Part shown: piece by piece, positions 33,941 to 43,151 of the stretch
Layout of the letters: every line of letters begins with the position of its first letter
How positions within the stretch are numbered: the first letter of the stretch is position 1
Assembly: GCF_001653335.1 (NCBI RefSeq)
Contig: NZ_CP015079.1
Location: forward strand, 620,001 to 684,000
Reading direction: 5' to 3'
DNA: 64,000 nt
DNA from: Nocardioides dokdonensis FR1436
GTDB lineage: Bacteria; Actinomycetota; Actinomycetes; Propionibacteriales; Nocardioidaceae
The notes under the pieces: model-generated
Database searches by the model: none
What the model was told of the DNA's origin: nothing
The model's input: the letters and a program-made list of their open reading frames with translations, nothing else
Made by a program: the position numbers and the translations under genes

Positions 33941-35455
33941 CTACCGGTCCGTCGCGCCGGAGATCGGGCCCGTCCCGGCGTCGACCCGGCCGCGCAGGGC
34001 GGCCCGCGAGACCTTCTCGGTCCGGGTCCGCGGGAGCTCGTCCAGGAACACGAACTCGCTCGGCACCTTGTACCCCGTGAGCCTGGCCCGCACGTGGGCG
34101 GTCAGCGCCTCCGGGGTCGGCGGTTCGTCGGCGACCACGACACACGCCACGAGCCGTTGACCGCGACGCGCATCAGGCCCGCCGACGACCGCGACGTCGG
34201 CGACGCCCGGGTGCTCGCGCAGCACCGCCTCGACCTCGCGGGGGAAGACGTTGAACCCGGACACGATCACGGTGTCGTCGGTGCGGCCCACGATCGCCAG
34301 TCGACCGTGCGCGTCGAGCCGGCCGACGTCGCGGGTGTCGAACCACTCGTCCGGGTGGCCCGGCTGGAGGCCGGCCCGGAGGTCGGGGGCACCGGCGTAC
34401 GGACGGCTCACGGGGTAGCCACGGACCTGCACGGCGCCCGGCACACCCGGCGGCAGGGGGGCGCCCGAGTCGTCGCAGACGCGGACCTCGACGCCCGGCA
34501 TCGGCGACATCCACGGCAGCAGGTCGTCGGGATCGGCCGGCAGCTCCCCGACCGCCACCGTCCCGCAGGTCTCGGTCATGCCGTAGCCGACGACGACGCG
34601 CGGGATCGCGAGCCGTCGGGCCAGCCGCGCCGTGTCCGGGGCCGAGACCTCGGTGCTGCCCACGATCGCCAGCCGAGTGTGGGCGCCTGCCACACCCGGG
34701 TCGATCTCGGCGAGGTCGTGGTAGATCGTCGGCGGCCCGGCGAGCACGCTCACCCGCTCGCTGCGCAGCACCCGGACCAGCCGCTCTGGGCGGTAGTCGG
34801 GCAGCAGGCGCACGCAAGCGCCGGCCAGGAACGCCACGAGCAGGATCCCGTTGATCCCGAAGGAGTGCGCCAGCGGCACCACGCCGAGCCAGACGTCATC
34901 CTGCTCGACGTCGAGGGCCGTCCGCACGTCGTCGTACATCCGGAGCAGCTGGGCGTGGCTCATGGGCACGGCCTTGACGGCACCCGAGGTGCCCGAGCTC
35001 GTGAGCACCAGCGCCGGGGAGGTGGGGTCCACCGCGGGGAGGTCGGACGGCTCGGGGACGGGCGCCAGCGCCTCTAGCCGGCTGAAGGCGATGCCTCCCG
35101 GCACGGCGGTGCCGGAGTCGTCCTGGAGGACCAGCCGGGGCGCCAGCAGGTCGAGGAGACCCTGCCGCTCCGCGTCGGGCACCCGGTGCCCGATCGGCAC
35201 GACCGTCGCGCCGGCCAGCAGCACGCCGTACGCCGCGACCACCCAGGTGACCCGGTTGGCACCGTGGACCACGACCCGGTCGCCCACCTGGACGCCCTGC
35301 TCGCCCAGGAACCGGGCGACCACCCGGGCGCGGGCGGCCAACGAGGCGAAGTCGAGCTCGAGCTCGTCGTCGCGCACCGCGGGACGGGTCGGGTGCGTGC
35401 GCGCGCGCAGCTCGCAGAGCTCACCGAGCGTGCGCGCGTCCACGAGGTCGGCCAT
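33941..35455 (-). CDS. AMP-forming acyl-CoA synthetase
   Basis: A 504-residue adenylating enzyme with the P-loop LTSSGTSGAVKAVPMSH, the GYGMTETCG motif, TRDVGRLDAHGRLAIVGRTD and a C-terminal lysine segment (RTRTEKVSRAALR). It activates a carboxylic acid as its CoA thioester. The start is ATG 35455; a GTG at 35485 is possible. It is the last gene of operon A (esterase-BVMO-SDR-ligase), where it would activate the acid released after Baeyer-Villiger oxidation and ester hydrolysis. The chain type is not readable. Confidence 0.82.
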   Translation of the reverse strand: MADLVDARTLGELCELRARTHPTRPAVRDDELELDFASLAARARVVARFLGEQGVQVGDRVVVHGANRVTWVVAAYGVLLAGATVVPIGHRVPDAERQGLLDLLAPRLVLQDDSGTAVPGGIAFSRLEALAPVPEPSDLPAVDPTSPALVLTSSGTSGAVKAVPMSHAQLLRMYDDVRTALDVEQDDVWLGVVPLAHSFGINGILLVAFLAGACVRLLPDYRPERLVRVLRSERVSVLAGPPTIYHDLAEIDPGVAGAHTRLAIVGSTEVSAPDTARLARRLAIPRVVVGYGMTETCGTVAVGELPADPDDLLPWMSPMPGVEVRVCDDSGAPLPPGVPGAVQVRGYPVSRPYAGAPDLRAGLQPGHPDEWFDTRDVGRLDAHGRLAIVGRTDDTVIVSGFNVFPREVEAVLREHPGVADVAVVGGPDARRGQRLVACVVVADEPPTPEALTAHVRARLTGYKVPSEFVFLDELPRTRTEKVSRAALRGRVDAGTGPISGATDR

Positions 35456-35488
35456 GCCTGGATCCAACCAGTCGCCGGGGAGCACCCG

Positions 35489-36226
35489 TCAGGCGGTCGC
35501 CCCGCCGTCGACCACGAAGTCGGCCCCGGTGGTGTAGGCGCTGGCGTCGCTGGCCAGGAAGGCGACCATCGCGGCCACCTCGTGCGCCGTGCCGCGGCGC
35601 GGCACCGGGAGGTGGGAGAGGTCCATGGTGCTGGACGCGATCATCGGGGTGTCCACGGACCCGGGGCACACGCAGTTGACCCGGATCCCGCGAGGTCCCA
35701 GCTCCCGGGCGGCCGAGCGGCTCGCCCCACGCAGCCCCCACTTGGAGGTGGCGTACGGCAGCGCACCGCCGTGGCCGCGCAGTCCCGAGATGGAGGCGAC
35801 GTTGACCACCGACGAACCGCGCGGCATGAGAGGGACCATCGCCTGGAGCCCCAGCAGCGGGCCGATCAGGTTGATGTCGAACAGCGCGCGGAGCTCGTCC
35901 TCTGGCCACTCGACGATGTCGCCGGTGCGGTAGATGCCCGCGTTGTTGACCAGCACGTCGAGGCGACCGTGGTCGGCACGCACCGTCTCGGCCACCGTGC
36001 GCCACGCGGCACCGGACCCGGTGTCGTGGACGTGGGCCGTGGCCCGCTCGCCCAGGCCGCGTGCCACCTCCTGCACCTCGTCGCCGAGGACGTCGGTGAG
36101 CACCACCGTCGCCCCCAGCTCGACGAAGAGCGCGGCCTCGGCGGCACCCTGGCCGCGCGCGGCGCCGGTGATCAGGGCGACCTTGCCGGTGAGGTCCACG
36201 AGAGGAGCGGTCATGTCAGCGCTCAC
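35489..36226 (-). CDS. short-chain dehydrogenase/reductase
   Basis: A 245-residue classical SDR with ITGAARGQGAAEA, VNNAGIYRTG, a catalytic Ser in NVASISG and YATSK. The glycine motif and sequence resemble 3-alpha/20-beta-hydroxysteroid and cyclic-alcohol dehydrogenases. The GTG start forms a GTGA overlap with the BVMO stop. In operon A it most likely oxidises a secondary alcohol to the ketone used by the BVMO, or an alcohol released by the esterase. Confidence 0.83.
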   Translation of the reverse strand: MSADMTAPLVDLTGKVALITGAARGQGAAEAALFVELGATVVLTDVLGDEVQEVARGLGERATAHVHDTGSGAAWRTVAETVRADHGRLDVLVNNAGIYRTGDIVEWPEDELRALFDINLIGPLLGLQAMVPLMPRGSSVVNVASISGLRGHGGALPYATSKWGLRGASRSAARELGPRGIRVNCVCPGSVDTPMIASSTMDLSHLPVPRRGTAHEVAAMVAFLASDASAYTTGADFVVDGGATA

Positions 36227-37821
36227 GATCCCAGCACGAAGCCGGCGTAGCCCTCGTCGCGCGCCTCGTCGCAGAGGGCGCCGTACGTCGCGAAGCCGCC
36301 CAGGTAGGGCATGAAGCCCCGGGCCTTCCCCTCGACGTTGGCGCCCATGTACCAGGAGTTCGCGCCGACGAAGAGCGTCTTGGAGGCCACCTCGTCGACG
36401 TGGCTGCCCCAGGCCTCGGCCGCGTCGAGGCGGGCCTCGACCTGGGTGTGACCGTGCTCGTCGCAGTGGTGGATCAGGTCGACGAGCCAGTTCACCTGCT
36501 GCTCACCGGTGAGGACCATGTTGGCCAGCACCGAGGGGCTGCCGGCCCCGGAGAGGCTGAACATGTTGGGGAAGCCGGGGATCGCCATCCCGAGGTAGGT
36601 CAGCGGGCCGCCGGACCATGCGTCGGCGATCCTGTGGCCGCGCGGGCCCTCGATGTCGATGCGGGTCAGCGCCCCGGTCATGGCGTCGAAGCCGGTGGCG
36701 AGCACCAGCACGTCGAGCTCGTGGGAACCCTGGTCCGTCTTGATCCCCCACGGCGTGATCGTGTCGATGGGGTCCTTGCGCAGGTTGACCAGCGTCACGT
36801 CGTCGCGGTTGAACGTCTCGAAGTAGCCGCTGTCGGTGCAGATCCGCTTGGTGCCGATGGGGTGGTCGGTCGGCACCAGGTCGTCGGCGACGGCCGGGTC
36901 CTGGACGATCTCGCGGATGCGCTCCTCGGCGAACTGGCGCGCGAACTCGTTGATGCGCGGGTCGATCGTCTGGTTCGCGAAGGTCTTGCCGAAGAGGACC
37001 CCGCCGCGCTGCCAGAACTCCTCGAGCACCTCGCGGCGCTCCTCGTCCGTCATCGTCAGCGGGTCGCCGGGGTGGCTGGTGTGCGGCGACCCGGCGCCGC
37101 CGGCCCACGACGTACGACGACGCTCGGGGTAGGCGGCCAGTGCCTGCTCCCACTCCTCGTCGTCCAGCTCGCGGTTGAAGGCGGGCACCGAGAAGTTGGG
37201 GCTGCGCTGGAAGACCGTCAGGTGCTCGGCCTGGGCCGCGAGGACCGGGATGACCTGGATGCCGGACGACCCGGTCCCGATCACGCCGACCCGCTTGCCG
37301 GACACGTCCGGGTCCGTCTGGGGCCAGCTGCTGGTCATGTAGACCTCGCCCGCGAAGTCCTCGAAGCCCGCGATGTCGGGGACCTTGGGCGCCGAGAGGC
37401 TGCCGGTGGCGAGGAGGAGGAAGCGCGCCCGGTACTCCTGACCGGCATCGGTGCGGACCACCCAGCGGCTCGCGTCGTCGTCGAACCGGGCCTGGGTGAC
37501 CCGGGTCTCGAACCGGAAGTGGCGGCGCAGGTCGAAGCGGTCCGCCACGTGCTTGATGTAGCTCAGGATCTCCGGCTGGGTGGCGTAGCGCTCGCTCCAG
37601 CGCCACTCGCGCTGGAGCTCCTCGTCGAAGGAGTAGGAGTAGTCGAGGCTCTCCACGTCGCAGCGCGCGCCCGGGTAGCGGTTCCAGAACCAGGTGCCCC
37701 CGACCTCGGGAGCGGCCTCGATCCCCACGACCGACCACCCCTCGGTCCGGGCCTTGTAGGCGGAGTAGAGACCGGCGAACCCGGCGCCCACGACCACCAC
37801 GTCGACGTCGAAGCGGGTCAT
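36223..37821 (-). CDS. Baeyer-Villiger monooxygenase (flavin-binding), atypical fingerprint
   Basis: A 532-residue class B flavoprotein monooxygenase. The first Rossmann motif is VVVGAGFAGLYSAY (residues 9-22), the second VGVIGTGSSGIQVIP, and the GGTWFWNRYPGARCDVES segment is typical of cyclohexanone and steroid-type BVMOs. The BVMO fingerprint FxGxxxHxxxWP reads with Met162 in place of His (residues 156-167). It would insert oxygen beside a ketone, making an ester or lactone. It overlaps the esterase gene (ATGA) and the SDR gene (GTGA), a textbook ketone-to-acid operon. Confidence 0.88.
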   Translation of the reverse strand: MTRFDVDVVVVGAGFAGLYSAYKARTEGWSVVGIEAAPEVGGTWFWNRYPGARCDVESLDYSYSFDEELQREWRWSERYATQPEILSYIKHVADRFDLRRHFRFETRVTQARFDDDASRWVVRTDAGQEYRARFLLLATGSLSAPKVPDIAGFEDFAGEVYMTSSWPQTDPDVSGKRVGVIGTGSSGIQVIPVLAAQAEHLTVFQRSPNFSVPAFNRELDDEEWEQALAAYPERRRTSWAGGAGSPHTSHPGDPLTMTDEERREVLEEFWQRGGVLFGKTFANQTIDPRINEFARQFAEERIREIVQDPAVADDLVPTDHPIGTKRICTDSGYFETFNRDDVTLVNLRKDPIDTITPWGIKTDQGSHELDVLVLATGFDAMTGALTRIDIEGPRGHRIADAWSGGPLTYLGMAIPGFPNMFSLSGAGSPSVLANMVLTGEQQVNWLVDLIHHCDEHGHTQVEARLDAAEAWGSHVDEVASKTLFVGANSWYMGANVEGKARGFMPYLGGFATYGALCDEARDEGYAGFVLGS

Positions 37822-38807
37822 GCGATCTCCTTCGTGGCGCTCGCCGCGGACCCGGTCGGGTGCGCGAGGAGACGCCTCATGTCGTGCCAGAGCAGCTCGC
37901 GAGCAGCACCGGCGGGCCCGAAGGAGCCGATGGTCAGGAAGCCGTGGAAGAGCTCGGGGTAGTGCCGGTGGCGGACCGGAACGTCGGCGTCCCGGAGCGC
38001 GGCGGCGTACTGCTCGCCCTCGCTGCACAGGGGGTCGCGACCGGCGGTCACCACGACGGCGGGCGGCAGCCCGGCCAGGGAGGTCGCCCGCAGGGGGACG
38101 ACGTGCTCCGCGGGCTCGGGCAGGGCCGCGCTCGACGGGTCGCCGCCGACGTACTGCTGCCAGTACCACTGCATCGCGTCGCGGGTGTTGAAGTGCCCGC
38201 TCGCGTAGCGCTCGTAGCTCGGCGTGGAGAAGTCGGGGGCCAGGACGGGGTACAGGAGCACCTGCCCGGCGAGGGCCGGCCCGCCGAGGTCGCGGACCAT
38301 CAGCGGGACGACCGCGGCGAGGTTGCCGCCGGCGCTGTCGCCGGCCACGACGATCCGGTCCGGGTCGACCCCGAGCCGCTCGGCGTGGTCGGCGACCCAG
38401 CACACAGCAGCGTGGGCGTCCTGCGCAGCGGCCGGAGCGGGGTGCTCGGGCGCCAGCCGGTAGTCGACGGAGACGACGACCGAGTCGGTGTGGCGGGCCA
38501 GGCGCCGGCAGAAGCCGTCGTGGGACTCGATGCTGCAGAACACGAACCCGCCACCGTGCAGGAACACCACGACCGGACGGGGCTGCGCCTCGCCGTGGGG
38601 GTGGTAGACGCGCACCGGGATCGAGCCGTGCTCCGCGTCGATGCCCAGGTCCTCGGTGCGGTCCACGTCGTCGAGGTTGTCCACCGGTGGCACCCGCGCC
38701 TCGACCAGGGCACGGGCCTCGGCTCCGGACATCGTGTGCACCGCGGGGAAGCCGGTGTCGAGCATCGTCAGCATGCGCGACGTCTCGGCCAGCACGTTCT
38801 CGAGCAC
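37818..38807 (-). CDS. alpha/beta-hydrolase, HSL-type esterase
   Basis: A 329-residue hormone-sensitive-lipase family esterase. The oxyanion HGGGFVFCS, the nucleophile elbow GDSAGGN, an Asp in GRDPLCSEG and a His in ELFHGF form the catalytic set. The GTG at 38807 is chosen because AGGAGG lies four to five bases before it. It probably hydrolyses the ester or lactone made by the BVMO whose gene overlaps its stop. It is the first gene of operon A and is preceded by a perfect 21-bp palindrome. Confidence 0.87.
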   Translation of the reverse strand: MLENVLAETSRMLTMLDTGFPAVHTMSGAEARALVEARVPPVDNLDDVDRTEDLGIDAEHGSIPVRVYHPHGEAQPRPVVVFLHGGGFVFCSIESHDGFCRRLARHTDSVVVSVDYRLAPEHPAPAAAQDAHAAVCWVADHAERLGVDPDRIVVAGDSAGGNLAAVVPLMVRDLGGPALAGQVLLYPVLAPDFSTPSYERYASGHFNTRDAMQWYWQQYVGGDPSSAALPEPAEHVVPLRATSLAGLPPAVVVTAGRDPLCSEGEQYAAALRDADVPVRHRHYPELFHGFLTIGSFGPAGAARELLWHDMRRLLAHPTGSAASATKEIA

Positions 38808-38829
38808 GGGGCCTCCTGTTTCGGGTGAA

Positions 38830-38850
38830 AGTATGCCTATTCGGCATACT
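38830..38850. promoter_or_regulatory. operator palindrome in the esterase/PadR divergent promoter
   Basis: AGTATGCC-TATTC-GGCATACT is a perfect inverted repeat with 8-bp arms. The core ATGCCnATTCGGCAT recurs at 63623-63639. It lies 23 bases upstream of the esterase start and 91 bases before the PadR gene, so the PadR protein is the likely binder. Confidence 0.75.
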
Positions 38851-38941
38851 ACGCACAGATCACCACAGCGTCGAGGCCTCGCGCCCGACATATTTCGCCT
38901 CGGCACATTTCCACGCAGTCGGCCCGCGTTACGCTGAGCCG

Positions 38942-39613
38942 GTGAGCGACGACGCGGAGGACCCGACCCCAGGCCCGACCTCGGACCGGGCCTCGGGCCC
39001 GTCCCTGCGTCCTACGAGCTGGGCGGTGCTCGGCCTGCTCTCGTTCGGCGAGGAGCTCTCCGGCTACGACCTGAAGAAGTGGGCCGACTGGAGCCTGAGG
39101 TTCTTCTACTGGGCGCCGTCGTACAGCCAGATCTACAGCGAGCTGCGCAAGCTCGAGGAGATCGGCTACGCCTCCTCCACCGTCGTCAACAAGGACGACG
39201 TCCGGGGCAAGCGGATGTACCGGATCACCCCGGAGGGCCAGGACGCCGTGGCGCACTGGGCGGCCGAGTCTCCGGTCGAGCCGGCCGTGCTCAAGCACGG
39301 CGTCATGCTCCGGATGTGGCTGGGGCACGCGAGCGACCCCGAGCGGTTGCGCGCGATGCTCGAGGAGCACCGCGACCAGTCGGAGAAGATGCGGGTGCGC
39401 GCCCAGGTGGACGCGGTGGGCGCTGCGGACGAGCCGGGGTGGGCGTTCCCGGAGATGGTGCTGCGCTGGTCTGAGCGCTACTACGCCGATGAGCGGGACC
39501 GGGCCGAGACGATGCTCACCGAGCTGGGCGAGGCTGTGGCCAAGCGCAGCTCCACGGTCGAGCAGGACTCGGCACGGCGGTCGTCGCAGGAGCTGCGCCA
39601 GCACAAGGCCTGA
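38942..39613 (+). CDS. PadR-family transcriptional regulator
   Basis: A 223-residue PadR/Vir-class regulator. The winged helix spans about residues 22-105 (SWAVLGLLSFGEELSGYDLK, then YSQIYSELRKLEEIGY and the basic wing DDVRGKRMYRITPEG), followed by a helical dimerisation domain. It starts with GTG. It is divergent from operon A and upstream of an amidohydrolase gene (19-base gap). Its probable operator is found before both BVMO operons, suggesting it is the pathway regulator. PadR proteins usually repress until an effector binds. Confidence 0.85.
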   Translation: MSDDAEDPTPGPTSDRASGPSLRPTSWAVLGLLSFGEELSGYDLKKWADWSLRFFYWAPSYSQIYSELRKLEEIGYASSTVVNKDDVRGKRMYRITPEGQDAVAHWAAESPVEPAVLKHGVMLRMWLGHASDPERLRAMLEEHRDQSEKMRVRAQVDAVGAADEPGWAFPEMVLRWSERYYADERDRAETMLTELGEAVAKRSSTVEQDSARRSSQELRQHKA

Positions 39614-39632
39614 CCCCACAGGAAGAAGCGCC

Positions 39633-41297
39633 ATGACCGTGCCCCCGGTGACCGTGTACGCCGCTCGACTCGTGCGGACGATGGACCCCGCGCGACCGAC
39701 CGCGGAGGCGGTCGCGGTGGTCGGCGACCGCGTACGCGCGGTCGGCTCGATGGCGGAGCTGGAGCAGTACCCCGGTGTCACCGTCGACGACCGGTACGCC
39801 GACGCGGTGCTGTTCCCGGGGTTCGTGGAGGCGCACGCGCACCCGTTCGGCGGCGCCCTGTGGGACTTCACCTACGTCGGTCGCTACGACGCGATGAGCC
39901 CGGACGGTCGGACGTGGCCGGGGTGCCGCTCGACGGAGGCGGTGCTCGCGCGGCTGCGTGAGGTCGATGCGACCCTGCCGGAGGGCGAGCCCCTCCTGGC
40001 CTGGGGCCTGGACCCGATCTACTTCCCGGGCGAGCGCCTGGACAAGCGTCACCTGGACTCGGTCTCCCGGACCCGGCCGATCGTGGTGATGCACCAGAGC
40101 TTCCACCTGATGACGGTCAGCTCGTTCGTGCTGGACGCGGACGGCATCACCCGAGACACCCCCGTCGAGGGGGTCGCCAAGGGACCTGACGGCGAGCCGA
40201 ACGGCGAGCTCCGGGAGCCGGCCGCCATGGGGCTGGTCAGGAGCACCCCCTCGATGCTCGCCGGCCCCGGCGGGTTCCACGAGGCGGCGTGCCGCAACTT
40301 CGGGCTGGATGCGCGCAACCACGGGGTCACGACCCTGACCGACCTGGGCAGCCGCGCATTGGCCGACGACGACTACGTCGCGGCCTACCGGGCGGTCGTC
40401 GAGGCGGAGGACTACCCGGCCCGGATCTCCGCGTTCCTGCTGGGGGCGACCGGCAGCGCCCTGGCGGGGCTCGGGCCGCAGGCAGCAGCGGCGCGCGCCC
40501 GCGAGCTGCGCGCGACCAGCGGCGACAAGCTGCGCTTCGGCCACGTCAAGCTGATCCTGGACGGGTCCATCCAGGGCTTCACCGCACGCCTGCAGGCCCC
40601 GGGCTACCTGCCGGACGACCGCAAGGGCATCTGGGTGATGGCGCCGGAGGCCTTCGTCGAGTCGTTCCGCGCCTTCCACGACGCGGGGCTGACCGTGCAC
40701 GTGCACTGCAACGGCGACGAGGCCACCGAGCTGTTCCTCGAGACCGTGGAGGAGGCGCTCGAGCTGCACCCGCGGTGGAACCACCGCCACACCGTGACCC
40801 ACTCGCAGCTGACCACCCCGGCCCAGTACCGCCGGATGGCCGAGCTGGGCATGTGCGCGAACCTCTTCAGCAACCACCTCTGGTACTGGGGCGACCAGCA
40901 CCGCGACGTCGTCCTCGGGCCGGACCGGGCGAGCCGGATGGACGCCGCGGCGACGGCGGCGCGCTGCCGCGTGCCGTTCACGCTGCACTGCGACAGCCCC
41001 GTGACGCCCCTGGACCCGCTGGCGACCGCGTCGTACGCCGCGGCACGCGAGACACCGAGCGGGCAGGTGCTGGGCGAGCACGAGCGGATCAGCGTCGCGA
41101 TGGCGCTGGAGGCGGTCACGCTCGGGGCGGCGTACACGCTGAAGATGGACCACGAGGTCGGCAGCATTGAGGCGGGCAAGTACGCCGACCTCGCGGTGCT
41201 CGACCGGGACCCCTTCGTGCTCGAGGCGGCCGAGCTGCGCGACGTCAGGGTGCACGGCACGGTGCTGGGCGGGCGACACTTCCCCGTCGGGACGTGA
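39633..41297 (+). CDS. YtcJ/LAF-type metal-dependent amidohydrolase
   Basis: A 554-residue amidohydrolase of the YtcJ (amidohydrolase 3) group. The HxH metal motif is FVEAHAHPFG (His68, His70); later metal and catalytic positions are VHVHCNGDEA, TVTHSQL and LHCDSPVTP; a C-terminal IEAGKYADLAVLD closes the beta-sandwich. It hydrolyses an amide, carbamate or cyclic bond of unknown identity. The ATG at 39633 follows GGAAGAA. Its stop overlaps a COG0523 metallochaperone gene (GTGA). Confidence 0.83.
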   Translation: MTVPPVTVYAARLVRTMDPARPTAEAVAVVGDRVRAVGSMAELEQYPGVTVDDRYADAVLFPGFVEAHAHPFGGALWDFTYVGRYDAMSPDGRTWPGCRSTEAVLARLREVDATLPEGEPLLAWGLDPIYFPGERLDKRHLDSVSRTRPIVVMHQSFHLMTVSSFVLDADGITRDTPVEGVAKGPDGEPNGELREPAAMGLVRSTPSMLAGPGGFHEAACRNFGLDARNHGVTTLTDLGSRALADDDYVAAYRAVVEAEDYPARISAFLLGATGSALAGLGPQAAAARARELRATSGDKLRFGHVKLILDGSIQGFTARLQAPGYLPDDRKGIWVMAPEAFVESFRAFHDAGLTVHVHCNGDEATELFLETVEEALELHPRWNHRHTVTHSQLTTPAQYRRMAELGMCANLFSNHLWYWGDQHRDVVLGPDRASRMDAAATAARCRVPFTLHCDSPVTPLDPLATASYAAARETPSGQVLGEHERISVAMALEAVTLGAAYTLKMDHEVGSIEAGKYADLAVLDRDPFVLEAAELRDVRVHGTVLGGRHFPVGT

Positions 41298-42238
41298 GCC
41301 CCGTCCCGCCGCTCCTCGTCACCATCGTCGGCGGCTACCTCGGGTCCGGGAAGACGACCCGGCTCAACGAGCTGCTGGCCTCCTGGGAGGGCGACCCGGT
41401 GGCGGTCGTCGTCAACGACTTCGGGTCGGTCAACATCGACGCGTCACTGATCCGGTCGCGCGACGGGGACCTGCTCGAGCTGGAGAACGGCTGCGTGTGC
41501 TGCGACCTGAGCGAGGGGATGGCGTCGGTGCTGGACCAGCTGCGGGCGCGCGACCCCCGGCCCGCCCACGTCGTCATCGAGGTCAGCGGCGTCGGCGACC
41601 CGGCCGGGGTCGCCCCCTGGGCTCGGCACCCGGGCTTCGCGCTCAACGGGACCCTCGTCTGCGTCGACGCCGAGACCGTCCGGCGACGCGCCACCGACCG
41701 GTGGGTGGCGGACACGGTGCTGGCCCAGCTCCGCTCGGCCGACGTCCTGCTGCCGACCAAGGTCGACCTCGTCGAGGAGCGCCAGCGGGTCGAGGTCGAG
41801 GGATGGCTGCGTGACGTCGCGCCTGGGACGCCGCTCGCGACGGATCGGGGTGCGCTGGCGGCCCTGCTGAGCTCCGGGGCGGCGCTGGAGTCAGCGGTCC
41901 CGGCGACGTCGGCCTTCCCCGGAGCGCACGCGGTCGACGCTCACCGCTCGTGCTCGGCCTCCACCTCGGAGCCGGTCGACCTCGACCGGGTGCGGGCGTT
42001 CCTCGAGGGGCTGCCGGCCGGGGTGGTCCGTGCGAAGGGGGTGCTGCGCACCCGCCAGGCCCCCACCCGGCGCACGGTGGTGCAGCTGGTCGGCCGCCGG
42101 CTGGAGGTCCGCGAGGACGGCGACGCGGACCCGGCCGCCCCGTCGACCCTGGTGCTCATCGCCACCGCCGAACCGTCGGTCCCGGGCGACCTCGAGCACG
42201 CGCTGGCCGAGGCGGTCGGACCTCCCGTCACACCGTGA
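41294..42238 (+). CDS. COG0523 (CobW/ZNG-type) GTPase metallochaperone
   Basis: A 314-residue G3E GTPase with Walker A GYLGSGKTT (residues 14-22), the CxCC metal-binding motif ENGCVCCD (Cys67, 69, 70), switch and guanine-specificity segments (VIEVSGVGDP, LLPTKVDLV), and a CobW C-terminal domain. COG0523 proteins insert metals into client proteins. The GTG start overlaps the amidohydrolase stop by four bases, so that amidohydrolase is the obvious candidate client. Its end overlaps the convergent dehydrogenase gene by 11 bases. Confidence 0.86.
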   Translation: MSPVPPLLVTIVGGYLGSGKTTRLNELLASWEGDPVAVVVNDFGSVNIDASLIRSRDGDLLELENGCVCCDLSEGMASVLDQLRARDPRPAHVVIEVSGVGDPAGVAPWARHPGFALNGTLVCVDAETVRRRATDRWVADTVLAQLRSADVLLPTKVDLVEERQRVEVEGWLRDVAPGTPLATDRGALAALLSSGAALESAVPATSAFPGAHAVDAHRSCSASTSEPVDLDRVRAFLEGLPAGVVRAKGVLRTRQAPTRRTVVQLVGRRLEVREDGDADPAAPSTLVLIATAEPSVPGDLEHALAEAVGPPVTP

Positions 42239-43139
42239 GGTGGGCGGCGACCTTCCGGGCGACCGCCGCCCAGATCCGCTCGCGGATGTCGGCGGTGATG
42301 GCTGCGGCATGGGGCGTGACGACCACCCCGGGCGCCGTCCACAGGGGGTGGTCGGCGGGGAGCGGCTCGGGATCGGTGACATCGAGGATCGCGTGCAGAC
42401 GCCCGGTGCGGCTCTCGGCGAGCAGCGCGTCGGTGTCCACCAGGGGGCCGCGGCCCACGTTGACCAGGACCGCTCCGTCCCTCATCGAGGCCAGGAAGCC
42501 TGCTCCCACCATCCCGGTCGTCGACTCGACGAGCGGGAGGGCGAGCACCACCACGTCGTGGGCGGGCACCGCAGCCACCCCGGCCGCCTGGTCCAGCACG
42601 CCGGCACGGGCGGTCCGCCCCACCATGGTGACCTCGCAGCCGAACGGGACCAGCCTGGCCCGGACCCCCTCACCGATGTCGCCGGAGCCGAAGACGAGCA
42701 CGCGGGCACCGACGAGGGTGCCGGTCCGGTGCGCCTCCCACCGGCACTCCTGCTGCTTGGTCCGGTAGGCGGCGAGGTCGCGGACGTGTGCGAGCAGCTG
42801 GGCCACCACCCACTCGGCCACGGCGACCCCGTGGACGTGGTCGGCGTTGGAGAGGCGCACCCCCTGCGGGACCACCCCCACCCACCGCTCGACGCCCGAG
42901 CTGAACAGCTGCACCATGCGTAGCCGTGGCAGCGCGGCCAGCAGGGGCGGTGCGTCCTCGGGCTCGATCCCGTGGGCCACGAGGACCTCGGCCCGCGCGG
43001 CCTCCGGTGGCAGCGGCGCGCCCGGCCGGTAGACGACCGCTCGGACCCCCGGCAGGCGGGTCAGGACCGAGGCACCCGGGTCTTCCGGGACCAGGACCAC
43101 GACCGGTGGCGCACCGGGCGCCTCGGGCAGGTCAGGCAC
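42228..43139 (-). CDS. D-isomer-specific 2-hydroxyacid dehydrogenase
   Basis: A 303-residue NAD(P)-dependent 2-hydroxyacid dehydrogenase. It has the nucleotide-binding VLVFGSGDIGEGVRARL near residue 142, an Arg in VNVGRGPLVDTDAL, a Glu in DVTDPEPLP and a His in TPHAAAIT. It starts with GTG at 43139; no strong ribosome-binding site is seen. It lies 12 bases after a class II aldolase gene and may act with it on a hydroxy- or keto-acid fragment. Confidence 0.83.
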   Translation of the reverse strand: MPDLPEAPGAPPVVVLVPEDPGASVLTRLPGVRAVVYRPGAPLPPEAARAEVLVAHGIEPEDAPPLLAALPRLRMVQLFSSGVERWVGVVPQGVRLSNADHVHGVAVAEWVVAQLLAHVRDLAAYRTKQQECRWEAHRTGTLVGARVLVFGSGDIGEGVRARLVPFGCEVTMVGRTARAGVLDQAAGVAAVPAHDVVVLALPLVESTTGMVGAGFLASMRDGAVLVNVGRGPLVDTDALLAESRTGRLHAILDVTDPEPLPADHPLWTAPGVVVTPHAAAITADIRERIWAAVARKVAAHLTV

Positions 43140-43151
43140 GTGGGTGACGCC

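Noticed and set aside
33937..33950. GGACCTACCGGTCC palindrome as a DosR box
   Set aside because: Lacks the GGG...CCC core and overlaps the end of the ligase gene.
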